From NCBI RefSeq assembly GCF_003253745.1, contig NZ_MZXV01000076.1:124001-188000 (forward strand): DNA of 64,000 nt. The letters run 5' to 3'. This stretch comes from Mesorhizobium kowhaii. GTDB lineage: Bacteria; Pseudomonadota; Alphaproteobacteria; Rhizobiales; Rhizobiaceae. How positions within the stretch are numbered: position 1 is the stretch's first letter; the number at the start of each line of letters is the position of its first letter. Below are positions 25,260 through 33,528 of the stretch, piece after piece. Position numbers and translations under genes: made by a program. The notes under the pieces were generated by a model that did not search any database, was not told the DNA's origin, and saw only the letters and a list, made by a program, of their open reading frames with translations.

Positions 25260-26591
25260 TTACTGGTTGAGAACGGCCTTTTCCGGATTGGGCGGGAAGG
25301 CCGGATCGGTCTTCTGGCCGCGCAGCAGCTGCTCTGCATAGATGAGCTGCAGATCGTCCTTCGGATCCGGCGGCACATAGGCTGCCGAGCCCGAACCGGT
25401 CGAGCCCTCGTCGGCGCCCTTGATATGGCCCTTGAGGTCGGATTCGCCGCGCGTCAGGTCCCTGCCCTGCAGTTCCGGCGGCAGCGGCTGGTCGACCTTG
25501 ATGTCGGGCGTGATGCCTTTGCCCTGGATCGACTTGCCGGACGGCGTGTAATAGAGCGCCGTCGTCAGCCGGAGCGCACCATTCTCGCCGAGCGGGATGA
25601 TGGTCTGCACCGAACCCTTGCCGAAGGACTGCGTGCCGACCACCGTGACGCGGCGCAGGTCCTGCAACGCGCCGGCGACGATTTCGGAGGCACTGGCCGA
25701 GCCGCCATTGACGAGAACGATCATCGGCTTGTCGTTGATGTCGTCGACCTGCTTGGCCTTGGCGTCGAAACGGGTGACGTCCTTCGGATCGCGACCGCGC
25801 GTCGAGACGATTTCGCCACGTTTGAGGAAGGCATCGGAGACGCTCACCGCCTGGTCGAGCAGGCCGCCCGGATTGAGGCGCAGATCGAGCACATAGCCCT
25901 TGAGCTTGTCGTTCGGCACCTGCTTCTTGATGGTGTCGATGGCGTTCTCGAGGTCATCATAGGTCTTTTCGGTGAACGAGGTGATCTTCATGTAGCCGAT
26001 GTCGTTCTCGACCCGGAACTTGACCGCCTTGACCTTGATGATGTCGCGCACGACCGTCAGTTCGATCGGCTTGTCGGCACCCTGGCGCAGGATGGTGAGC
26101 TTGATTGGCGTGTTGACCAGGCCGCGCATCTTCTCGACCGCGTCGTTGAGGGTCAGGCCGCGAACCTCCTCGCCGTCGATCTTGGCGATATAATCGCCGG
26201 CAAGCACGCCTGCCTTGGCAGCCGGCGTGTCGTCGATCGGCGTGATCACCTTGACCAGGTCGTTCTCCATGGTGACCTCGATGCCGAGGCCGCCGAACTC
26301 ACCCTTGGTCTGGACGCGCATGTCCTGCGCCTGCTCGGCGTTCATGTAGGAGGAGTGCGGGTCAAGCGAGGCAAGCATGCCGTTGATGGCGTTCTCGACC
26401 AGCGACTTGTCGTCGGGCGGCGTCACATACTGGGCCCGCACCCGCTCGAAGATATCGCCGAAGATGGCCAGTTGCTTGTAGGTCTCCGACCCTGCAGCGT
26501 TCGCCGCCGAGCCGGGTGTGCCATAAACAAGGCTCATGGCGGACGCGCCCATCAGCGCACCGGCAAACAGAAGCGACAGTTTCCGCATCAT
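25260..26591 (-). CDS. ctpA: Carboxyl-terminal processing protease (S41)
   Basis: Periplasmic serine protease that trims proteins and controls peptidoglycan hydrolases. The 443 residues have a signal peptide (KLSLLFAGALMGASAMS), the CtpA lead-in (DPHSSYMNAEQAQDMRVQTK), a PDZ domain around 95-175 (GLGIEVTMENDLVKVITPI), and the S41 catalytic region with Ser in GGSASASEIVAGAL and Lys in QSFGKGSVQT. Start at the first of two ATGs (26591), AAGGA 6 nt upstream. One nucleotide separates it from the envC stop, so the two are co-translated. Confidence 0.95.
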   Translation of the reverse strand: MMRKLSLLFAGALMGASAMSLVYGTPGSAANAAGSETYKQLAIFGDIFERVRAQYVTPPDDKSLVENAINGMLASLDPHSSYMNAEQAQDMRVQTKGEFGGLGIEVTMENDLVKVITPIDDTPAAKAGVLAGDYIAKIDGEEVRGLTLNDAVEKMRGLVNTPIKLTILRQGADKPIELTVVRDIIKVKAVKFRVENDIGYMKITSFTEKTYDDLENAIDTIKKQVPNDKLKGYVLDLRLNPGGLLDQAVSVSDAFLKRGEIVSTRGRDPKDVTRFDAKAKQVDDINDKPMIVLVNGGSASASEIVAGALQDLRRVTVVGTQSFGKGSVQTIIPLGENGALRLTTALYYTPSGKSIQGKGITPDIKVDQPLPPELQGRDLTRGESDLKGHIKGADEGSTGSGSAAYVPPDPKDDLQLIYAEQLLRGQKTDPAFPPNPEKAVLNQ

Positions 26592-26592
26592 T

Positions 26593-27936
26593 TCACGTCC
26601 TTCCAGAAAAACGGTCCGCCCACCATGGGGCCGGATCGACGGGTTTTCCATCCTTGCGGAACTCGACATAGAGTTCCGGTGTGGCATTTCCATTCTTCGA
26701 TACCGAGGTGCTCGCCACCCGGGCCTCTCCCATCGCGCCGACCGGCTCTCCTGCGAGCACTGATTGGCCAGTCGCGACGCTGATTCTGCTCATCCCCGCC
26801 AAAACGACATGATAACCGTCGCCTGCGTTCAGGATCAAGAGTTGACCATAAGAGCGAAACGGCCCCGCATAAAGCACATTCCCATCCGCCGGCGCGGTGA
26901 CGATGGCTCCCGATTGTGTCGCAACCATGTCGCCAAGCATCACTGCGCCGTTACCGTCCTCGGCGCCGAATCGCCTTTTGATGCGGCCGGTCACCGGCAA
27001 CGCGATCTGCCCCTGCAGCGCCGCAAAGGGTGCCGCGGCGGCAAGTCGATTGCCCTCCGGTACGGGTAGGGACGCCAATTCCGCTGGGGCATCCGCCGGC
27101 GCCGATGTCTTGTCGCCGTCGGCCGTCTTTTGCTCGGCGGCCTTGGCCGCATCGGCCGCCTTGCGGCTCTTGTCGGCTTCGAGCGAGGCGATCAATTCCT
27201 TCAAGCTGCCGGCCTTGGCCGCCAGCGTCTCGGACCGCTGCTTTTCAGCGGCCATTTGCGTTTGCGTGTCGGCTTCGAGCTGCTGCTTGGCCTCCAGCAG
27301 CATGCCGAGCCGCTTCTTTTCCGCCGTCTGGTCGCCGACCGCCGCCGTCAGCCGCGCCCGCTCGGCCTCGATCGAGGCCGTCACCCGTGACTGCTCCTTG
27401 AGATCGGCCAGCAATATATCGGTCTGCTGGCGCAGTTCCGGCACCACGGCACCGAGCAGGATGGCGCTGCGCACCGACGACAGCGCGTCCTCCGGCTTGA
27501 CCAGGATCGCCGGCGGCGGGTTGAGCCCCATGCGCTGCAGTGCGCCCAGCACTTCGGCTAGCACGTCGCGCCGTGCCGCCAGCGAGGTGCGGATCTTCTG
27601 TTCCTGGCCCTTCAGCCCTTCCAGCCTGGCGCCGATATCCTCGATGTCCTGGCCGAGCTTCTGCTCGGTCATCGCCGACTGGATCAATGCCGCGGTGATC
27701 GAGGCGTGATCCTTCTTGATCGTCGCGATGTCGGCGGCGAGCTTGGCCAACCGCTCCGACGACAGCGTGATCTCCTTCGAGACCTGTTCGTATTCGGCGC
27801 GGCTCTGGTCGGGATCGGGGGCAAGGTCGAGCGTGTTCTCGGCCCGCGCCACATGCAGCGACAGCACAAGCACCGCCGCCGCGATGCCGCAGCGCGCGCG
27901 CCATGAGCCCGTCCCTGATTTCCAGTCTTTAGACAT
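26593..27936 (-). CDS. envC: EnvC-like murein hydrolase activator
   Basis: A periplasmic protein that activates amidases at division. The 447 residues have a signal peptide (CGIAAAVLVLSLHVARAE), a long coiled coil (about 40-255: YEQVSKEITLSSERLAKLAAD), an Ala/Lys linker, and a C-terminal LytM domain (QIALPVTGRIKRRFGAEDG, ATQSGAIVTAPADGNVLYAG). The active M23 zinc ligands are not evident: the expected first His/Asp region reads RRFGAEDGNG and the HxH position reads YHVVLAGMS. It therefore looks like a non-enzymatic activator, as in E. coli EnvC. It overlaps operationally with ctpA (1-nt gap). Confidence 0.9.
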   Translation of the reverse strand: MSKDWKSGTGSWRARCGIAAAVLVLSLHVARAENTLDLAPDPDQSRAEYEQVSKEITLSSERLAKLAADIATIKKDHASITAALIQSAMTEQKLGQDIEDIGARLEGLKGQEQKIRTSLAARRDVLAEVLGALQRMGLNPPPAILVKPEDALSSVRSAILLGAVVPELRQQTDILLADLKEQSRVTASIEAERARLTAAVGDQTAEKKRLGMLLEAKQQLEADTQTQMAAEKQRSETLAAKAGSLKELIASLEADKSRKAADAAKAAEQKTADGDKTSAPADAPAELASLPVPEGNRLAAAAPFAALQGQIALPVTGRIKRRFGAEDGNGAVMLGDMVATQSGAIVTAPADGNVLYAGPFRSYGQLLILNAGDGYHVVLAGMSRISVATGQSVLAGEPVGAMGEARVASTSVSKNGNATPELYVEFRKDGKPVDPAPWWADRFSGRT

Positions 27937-27959
27937 TGAAGCCCGACTCTATGCGTGGC

Positions 27960-28018
27960 TTCGTTAACGAACAATCAACCATGTTCGAAAGCCCCCCTAA
28001 ACCATGTTCGAGAGCCCC
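27960..28018. promoter_or_regulatory. Palindrome and 23-nt tandem repeat upstream of envC
   Basis: A perfect palindrome TTCGTTAACGAA (27960-27971) lies 24 nt upstream of the envC ATG. Next to it are two direct copies of AACCATGTTCGAAAGCCCC (27977-27995 and 28000-28018, one mismatch). The layout suggests a regulated promoter or tandem protein-binding site. Confidence 0.4.
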
Positions 28019-28081
28019 AATTGGCGCAGTCTGGCGATGCATTGGGGCGGAAATCCGTGTGAGTCGCACCAATTCACCGGT

Positions 28082-28564
28082 TTACGAACGATGATAGGGA
28101 TGGCCCGACAGGATGGTCGCGGCCCGGTACAACTGCTCCCCCAGCATCACGCGCACCAACTGGTGCGGCCAGGTCAGCAATCCGAATGACATCACCAATT
28201 CGGCCTGATCGCGCAGCGGCTGATCGTGACCGTCGGCGCCGCCGATGGCGATGACCAGCGCCTTGCGGCCGCCATCACGCAGCTGGCCGATGCGCCCGGC
28301 GAAGTCTTCGGAGGAAAAATTCTTGCCGCGTTCGTCGAGCAGGAATAGCGCGGTGCCGGGCTGCAGCTGCCCCTGTAGCTTCTGGCCTTCCTCGCGCCGG
28401 CGCTCGTTGGCGGTCTGGGCGCGCCCCTCGGCGATTTCGGCCACGCCGGAAAATTCGAGCCCCACCGCCGGGCCGCTCTTGGCAAAGCGCTCGAAATAGC
28501 GGTCGGCGAGCTGCTTCTCGGGGCCGGCTTTCATCCGGCCCACGGCATGAACTGATATCTTCAT
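28082..28564 (-). CDS. rlmH: 23S rRNA (pseudouridine1915-N3)-methyltransferase
   Basis: SPOUT methyltransferase acting on helix 69 of 23S rRNA in assembled ribosomes. The 160 residues start MKISVHAVGRMKAGPEKQL and carry the trefoil-knot SAM-binding pattern (LFLLDERGKNFSSEDFA, LVIAIGGADGHD, LLTWPHQLVRVMLGEQLYRA, GHPYHRS). Length and ends fit RlmH. It is the usual neighbour of rsfS and nadD. Confidence 0.95.
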   Translation of the reverse strand: MKISVHAVGRMKAGPEKQLADRYFERFAKSGPAVGLEFSGVAEIAEGRAQTANERRREEGQKLQGQLQPGTALFLLDERGKNFSSEDFAGRIGQLRDGGRKALVIAIGGADGHDQPLRDQAELVMSFGLLTWPHQLVRVMLGEQLYRAATILSGHPYHRS

Positions 28565-28585
28565 CCTCGCCTCTATAAGCCGCTA

Positions 28586-28605
28586 ATGCATGCGGTGACA
28601 TGCAT
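28586..28605. repeat. Degenerate palindromic element (core lost)
   Basis: ATGCATG/CATGCAT around CGGTGA, followed by CAAAACAAAGG. Arms and downstream linker match the outer arms and linker of the element at 23097-23144, but the CCCAAAA/TTTTGGG core is missing. Confidence 0.5.
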
Positions 28606-28620
28606 CAAAACAAAGGCGGC

Positions 28621-28998
28621 TTAGTGGAGGGTCTCTTCCTCGAGATCCGGCGCCTGCCACATCTTTTCGAGATTGTAGAAGTCGCGGACCTCGGGACGGA
28701 AGACATGGACGATGATGTCGCCCGAATCGATCAGGACCCAGTCGGCGCCTGCCAGCCCCTCAACGCGCGCCGTGCCGAGACCGGCATCCTTGAGCGCCTT
28801 GAGCAGGTGATCGGCGACAGCCGAGACATGACGGTGCGATCGGCCCGACGCGACGACCATGTAGTCGCCGAGGCTCGATTTCCCCTGAATGTCGATTGAG
28901 ACGATGTTTTCGGCCTTGGAGTCTTCCAGACTGGCAAGGACTGTCTTGATGGCGCGAGACACGGCGTCGTTTACGCTGATCCCGGCCGGCGAAGGCAT
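28621..28998 (-). CDS. rsfS: Ribosome silencing factor
   Basis: Binds ribosomal protein L14 and blocks subunit joining under nutrient limitation. The 125 residues contain the RsfS/Iojap core: VSIDIQGKSSLGDYMVVASG, SAVADHLLKALKDAG, WVLIDSGDIIVHVFRPEVRDFYNLEKMW. I use the ATG at 28998, since homologues begin about 10 residues before the first helix; an upstream ATG at 29070 gives an unconserved 24-residue addition. Confidence 0.93.
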   Translation of the reverse strand: MPSPAGISVNDAVSRAIKTVLASLEDSKAENIVSIDIQGKSSLGDYMVVASGRSHRHVSAVADHLLKALKDAGLGTARVEGLAGADWVLIDSGDIIVHVFRPEVRDFYNLEKMWQAPDLEEETLH

Positions 28999-29240
28999 GA
29001 TATCGGCCTTCTTCCGCAGTGCTGTTCTCAGTGTATTTCCTTTCGCAGCAAGAACAACCAAATCACCCACAAAAACAGATGACGCCTCATAGATAGGCAG
29101 AGTTCCGTTGCAGTTTCAAGACGGCGCCCTGTCGCGCACGAACGTATTGTCGGCCCCCCGGTTCCGCCGCATGCGCGAAAAGATCGGAACCATGGCCGTC
29201 CGCATGGGTTATCGGCTCACCGACCAACCGGATTTTCCCA

Positions 29241-30092
29241 ATGCCGATCGACCCTCAAAACGCCCTTCTGACCGTCCAGGCCGGCCTCGCGCAGCTGAGC
29301 ACGCTGATCGTTTCCTACGCCTTCTCGGCCATCGGTGCCGTCATCCTTTTGGTTGGCGGCTATATCGTCGCCGGACTTGCCGAACGCTCGATTTTCGCCG
29401 GCCTCGGCCATATCCACGGTTTCGACGCGACGTTGCGGCACTTTTTCTCCAAGATCGTCCGCTATGCCATCCTGATCCTCGTCACGATCATGGTGCTCGG
29501 ACAGTTCGGCGTGCAGACGGCGTCGATCATCGCCGCGATCGGCGCCATCGGTCTCGCTATCGGCCTGGCGCTGCAAGGCACGCTGCAGAATATCGCCGCC
29601 GGAATCATGCTTCTGGCGCTGCGGCCGTTCCGCATCGGCGAATCCGTCGAGGTCGGTTCGATTGCCGGCTCGATCGAGGAGATCGGCCTCTTTGCCACCA
29701 GGCTCAGGGCCGCCGACGGCGTCTATATCCTGGCGCCCAATTCAACGCTGTGGAACCAGCCGGTGCGCAACTTCTCGCGCAACGGCGTGCGCCGCGGTGA
29801 CATCACGCTCTCGATCGGCTCCTGGAACGACATCGACCGCGCCCAGAAGACCCTGCTTGCCATTGCGGTCGCCGAGCGCCGGGTCAAGCGCGATCCGGCG
29901 CCGATCGCTTTCGTGGCGACTCTTGGCGAAAGTACCGTCTCGATTTCACTGCGCTACTGGACATCGTCGGCGGATTTCTTCGCCACCCAGGCCGACCTCA
30001 CCAAGCGCGCCAAGCAGGAATTCGACGCAGAAGGCATATCGATCCCGCTGCCGCCACCCGAAGCGCCTGCGCAGGAAGCCCGCCGGCAATAA
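29241..30092 (+). CDS. mscS: Small-conductance mechanosensitive channel (MscS family)
   Basis: Inner-membrane channel that opens on hypo-osmotic stress. The 283 residues have three membrane segments; the third carries the pore-lining Gly/Ala pattern (GAIGLAIGLALQGTLQNIAAG), followed by LLALRPFRIGESVEVG and a beta/alpha-beta cytoplasmic domain. It ends in a Pro/Ala-rich tail. It is on the opposite strand from the surrounding housekeeping block and its stop directly abuts that of the convergent MFS gene. Confidence 0.93.
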   Translation: MPIDPQNALLTVQAGLAQLSTLIVSYAFSAIGAVILLVGGYIVAGLAERSIFAGLGHIHGFDATLRHFFSKIVRYAILILVTIMVLGQFGVQTASIIAAIGAIGLAIGLALQGTLQNIAAGIMLLALRPFRIGESVEVGSIAGSIEEIGLFATRLRAADGVYILAPNSTLWNQPVRNFSRNGVRRGDITLSIGSWNDIDRAQKTLLAIAVAERRVKRDPAPIAFVATLGESTVSISLRYWTSSADFFATQADLTKRAKQEFDAEGISIPLPPPEAPAQEARRQ

Positions 30093-31385
30093 TCAATTGC
30101 TTCTGTGCCGGGCCTGTTCGTCTGGCGCGAAGGCGAGTTCGACCGGCAAGGGCGCCTGCGCCGTCATCGGCGCGAAACTGCCGGTTTCGGCGGCGGGAAC
30201 AGCCTGCGTCGTCACCACGCGCAAAAGCACGAACAGGCAGAAGGCGCAGGCGATGACGATCGCCACATAGATGAAGGCCTGTGTCCCGAAGACGGCTGAC
30301 AGCGCGGTGACGATGCCGGGCACGATGAAGCCCGAAAGCGACCAGGCGAACAACAGCGAGCTGGACAGCGCCACCATGTCGTCCTTGCCGGCGCGGTCGG
30401 CGGCATGCGCGCTGGCCAGCGAATAGATCGATTCCGAGGCGCCATCCCAGACGATGTAGATCACCACCAGCGCCGCCAGCGCGCCGCCGTCGAAACCGAG
30501 CGCAAACATCCCTGCCGCCGCGGCGAGCGCGGCTGCGGCGATCAGCACATAGCGGCGGTCGGTGCGGTCGGAAATCCAGCCGAGCGGTATCTGCAGGATC
30601 AGCGTGCCGACCGGCATCGCCGAAAGCAGCAGGGCGACGTCTGCCTGGCTGTAGCCCTTGGCCGTGGCATGGATCGGCGCGAAGCCGGCGATCGACATCG
30701 ACAGGCCACCGACGGCAAGCATGCCGGCAACGCCGACCGGCGAAATCCGCCAGGCCCGGCCGAGCGCCACGGAGGCTGCTTGCGGTGCCGGCGGCTGGGC
30801 AAGCCTGGTCAACCCCACGGGCAGGATCGACAGCGCCGTGAAGACGATGCCGATCAGCGGCGCGTCCGCGGTTCTGATGTCGACAAGAGCCAGCGTCGCA
30901 TAGCCGACGCCGAGCCCGGCGACATAGGCAACGTAGAAGAAGGCCATCACCCTGCCGCGGATGGCATTGGCAACGGCATCGTTCAGCCAGCTCTGGGCGA
31001 CGATGAACAGGCCGCATATGGCAAAGCCGTAGAGCGCGCGGGCCGCGATCCAAATCAGCGGATGCGGGCCGGCGCCGACGGCGGCGTTGGCCAGCGCGAT
31101 CAGCGCCGACAACACCATGAAGGCGCGGGCATGGCCGACCCTTCGCACCAGCGGTCCGGTCAGGATACAGCCGGCGAGGCCGCCAGCCGAAAGTCCGGTG
31201 ATGATCAACCCGGCCCAGGTCGGATCGAAGCCCTCGGCGCCGAGCCGGACCGGGATATAGGCAAACATCAGCCCGTTGCCGACGGCGATCAGCGCCATCG
31301 ACGCGATGACGCTGGCAATCGCGATCAGCGGCGTGGGCTCATCGCCCTGCCCGGCTTCGGTGCGGTTTTTCCTGGGAATCGACAT
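30093..31385 (-). CDS. MFS transporter (YcaD/sugar-efflux-like)
   Basis: 430 residues with 12 predicted membrane helices and MFS loop patterns (GPLVRRVGHARAFM after helix 2, GWISDRTDRRYVLI after helix 8). No substrate-specific motif; it resembles the YcaD group of uncharacterised MFS carriers. The C-terminal tail after helix 12 is soluble. It follows nadD by about 100 nt on the same strand. Its stop codon (30093-30095) touches that of mscS, leaving no room for a terminator. Confidence 0.88.
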   Translation of the reverse strand: MSIPRKNRTEAGQGDEPTPLIAIASVIASMALIAVGNGLMFAYIPVRLGAEGFDPTWAGLIITGLSAGGLAGCILTGPLVRRVGHARAFMVLSALIALANAAVGAGPHPLIWIAARALYGFAICGLFIVAQSWLNDAVANAIRGRVMAFFYVAYVAGLGVGYATLALVDIRTADAPLIGIVFTALSILPVGLTRLAQPPAPQAASVALGRAWRISPVGVAGMLAVGGLSMSIAGFAPIHATAKGYSQADVALLLSAMPVGTLILQIPLGWISDRTDRRYVLIAAAALAAAAGMFALGFDGGALAALVVIYIVWDGASESIYSLASAHAADRAGKDDMVALSSSLLFAWSLSGFIVPGIVTALSAVFGTQAFIYVAIVIACAFCLFVLLRVVTTQAVPAAETGSFAPMTAQAPLPVELAFAPDEQARHRSN

Positions 31386-31445
31386 GCCCGCTCAGGATTG
31401 CCCATGAAACGGGCAAAGGGAGCGATAAAAGCGACATGGCCGATC

Positions 31446-31474
31446 TTCCCTTCTCCCCCAGGGGGAGAAGGGAA
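31446..31474. repeat. Perfect 14-bp inverted repeat
   Basis: TTCCCTTCTCCCCC and its exact complement separated by one base. It lies between nadD and the MFS gene; without a T-run it looks more like an interspersed element than a classic terminator. Confidence 0.65.
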
Positions 31475-31487
31475 ATCCGCGCGGACG

Positions 31488-32075
31488 CTACCCCTCGGCC
31501 AGCTTGCGGATCGCGCTCGACGACAGCGACGAGCGCGGACCGTGGATGAAGGTCCAGGCCGGCGCCTTCATGCGGGCGAGCCTTGGCGCATCCCCTTCGT
31601 CGACGCGGGCATAGTCGAAGGTCTTGGCGACGACAGATGACAGGAACGACAGTGTCGCCCCCGGACGGTCGATGACGGCGATCGGGAAGGTCATGACGAT
31701 CTCGCGCCAGCGTTGCCAGCGATGGAAATCGCGCAAACTATCGGCGCCCATGATCCAGACGAAATCGACGCCGGGATTGCGCGCCTTGACCAGCGCCAGC
31801 GTATCGGCGGTGTAGCGGACATGATGCGCCGCTTCGAAGGCGGTGACCTTGATCTTGGGGTTCTTGGCGATATGTTCCGACAGTTGCAATCGATCGCCGA
31901 GCGGCGCCAGTTCGCGCGTGTTCTTCAGCGGATTGCCAGGCGTCACCATCCACCACAACTGGTCGAGCGCCAGGCGTCTGAGCGCAATCTCGGCGACCAG
32001 GGCGTGGCCGGCATGCGGCGGGTTGAACGAGCCGCCGAACAGGCCGACAGCGAGCCCCTTTTCGGCATGCGGCAT
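31488..32075 (-). CDS. nadD: Nicotinate-mononucleotide adenylyltransferase
   Basis: Adenylylates nicotinate mononucleotide in NAD synthesis. The 195 residues have the nucleotidyltransferase motif GLFGGSFNPPHAGH (about 11-24), the family's WWMVTPGNPLK, FVWIMGADSLRDFHRW, and the C-terminal SSLSSSAIRKL corresponding to the ISSTxIR motif. Found in the usual proA-nadD-rsfS order, though rsfS is displaced by the MscS/MFS pair. Confidence 0.95.
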   Translation of the reverse strand: MPHAEKGLAVGLFGGSFNPPHAGHALVAEIALRRLALDQLWWMVTPGNPLKNTRELAPLGDRLQLSEHIAKNPKIKVTAFEAAHHVRYTADTLALVKARNPGVDFVWIMGADSLRDFHRWQRWREIVMTFPIAVIDRPGATLSFLSSVVAKTFDYARVDEGDAPRLARMKAPAWTFIHGPRSSLSSSAIRKLAEG

Positions 32076-32103
32076 TTTGAGATAGCGGGAGGAAATGAGT
32101 TCC

Positions 32104-32230
32104 TTACCCTCCCCATTGTGGGGAGGGTCGATCCGCGAAGCGGAGCCGGGTGGGGGTGTCGTAGAGTTCAGCGTTATTCCCCCACCCGGCTAGCTATGCT
32201 CGCCACCCTCCCCACAAGGGGGAGGGTAAG
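32104..32230. repeat. Long inverted-repeat intergenic element (RIME-like), copy 2
   Basis: The left arm (starting CTTACCCTCCCC, ending CCGGGTGGGGG) pairs with the right arm (CCCCCACCCGGC to GGGGGAGGGTAAG) over about 50 bp. A GC hairpin (CCGCGAAGCGG) is present only in the left arm. It fills the nadD-proA gap and is related in design, not in detailed sequence, to 16764-16932. Confidence 0.75.
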
Positions 32231-32238
32231 ATCAGCGT

Positions 32239-33525
32239 TCAAGGCCTCACCTGTCCCGACCCGCGCACGCGGTATTTGAAGGAGGTCAGCTGCTCGACGC
32301 CGACCGGCCCGCGCGCATGCATCTTGCCGGTGGCGATGCCGATCTCGGCGCCCATGCCGAATTCGCCGCCATCGGCGAACTGCGTCGAGGCATTGTGCAG
32401 CAGGATCGCCGAATCGATCTCGTTGAAAAACTTTTCCACGGCCCGCGCGTCCTCGGCGACGATCGCCTCGGTGTGGTGCGAGGAGAACGTCTCGATATGC
32501 TCGATCGCGCCCGCGACGCCATCGACCAGCTTCACCGCGATGATGGCATCGAGATATTCGGTCACCCAGTCGAGATCAGTGGCCGGCTTGGCGTCGGAAA
32601 ATGCCTTCAGCACCTCGGCATCGGCATGGATCTCGCAGCCGGCGGCGCGCAGGGCGTCGAGGATCGGCACCAGATGCGTGGAGGCAACAGCACGATCGAC
32701 CAGCAGCGTTTCGGCGGCACCGCAGACGCCGGTGCGCCGCATCTTGGCGTTGACGGCAATCTGGACCGCCATGTCGCGCTTGGCCGAACGGTCGATGTAG
32801 AGATGGCAGATGCCTTCGAGATGGGCGAACACCGGCACCCGCGCCTCGGTCTGCACCCGCCCGACAAGGCTTTTTCCGCCGCGCGGAATGATGACGTCGA
32901 TCGTGCCGGCAAGGCCTTTCAGCATCTCGCCGACGGCGGCGCGATCGGTGGTCGGCACCAGCTGGATGGCGTCTTCCGGCAGGCCGGCGGCCTTAAGGCC
33001 CTCGACCAGGCAGGCATGGATCGCCGCCGACGAATTGAGCGAATCCGAACCGCCGCGCAGGATCACCGGATTGCCGGCCTTGAGGCAGAGCGCGCCGGCA
33101 TCCGCCGTGACGTTCGGCCGGCTCTCATAGATGACACCGACGACGCCGAGCGGCGTGCGCACGCGTTCGATATGCAGGCCGTTCGGCCGGTCCCAGGCGG
33201 CGATGACATCGCCGACCGGATCGCGCAGTTCGGCGATTTCCCTGATGCCGTCGGCCATGGCACGGATGCGCGCCGGATTGAGCTTCAGCCGGTCCATGAA
33301 CGAAGCGGAAAGCCTGGATTGCTCGCCATTCAAGACATCGATGGCGTTGGCGTCGAGGATCTCCTGCTCCCGGGCGACGATCGCCTCGGCCATGGCAACA
33401 AGGGCGGCGTTCTTGGCGGCGGTCGTGGCGATGGCCAGCGGCCGGGCGGCAGCGCGGGCGCGGCGGCCGATATCGGCCATCAGCGCCACCGTGTCATCCC
33501 CGGATTTTTCATGCAGCTTCAGCAT
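32239..33525 (-). CDS. proA: Gamma-glutamyl phosphate reductase
   Basis: The second step of proline synthesis: NADPH-dependent reduction of glutamyl-5-phosphate to the semialdehyde. The 428 residues show the ALDH-fold ProA pattern: IRTPLGVVGVIYESRPNVT (read as RTPLGVVGVIYESRPNV), LKAGNPVILRGGSDS, catalytic Cys in MRRTGVCGAAETLL, and the terminal FKYRVRGSGQVRP. It starts 3 nt after the proB stop. Confidence 0.96.
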   Translation of the reverse strand: MLKLHEKSGDDTVALMADIGRRARAAARPLAIATTAAKNAALVAMAEAIVAREQEILDANAIDVLNGEQSRLSASFMDRLKLNPARIRAMADGIREIAELRDPVGDVIAAWDRPNGLHIERVRTPLGVVGVIYESRPNVTADAGALCLKAGNPVILRGGSDSLNSSAAIHACLVEGLKAAGLPEDAIQLVPTTDRAAVGEMLKGLAGTIDVIIPRGGKSLVGRVQTEARVPVFAHLEGICHLYIDRSAKRDMAVQIAVNAKMRRTGVCGAAETLLVDRAVASTHLVPILDALRAAGCEIHADAEVLKAFSDAKPATDLDWVTEYLDAIIAVKLVDGVAGAIEHIETFSSHHTEAIVAEDARAVEKFFNEIDSAILLHNASTQFADGGEFGMGAEIGIATGKMHARGPVGVEQLTSFKYRVRGSGQVRP

Positions 33526-33528
33526 GGC

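Noticed and set aside
26593..27936. EnvC as an active M23 endopeptidase
   Set aside because: The zinc-ligand positions of active LytM domains are not recognisable, so activator is the better call.
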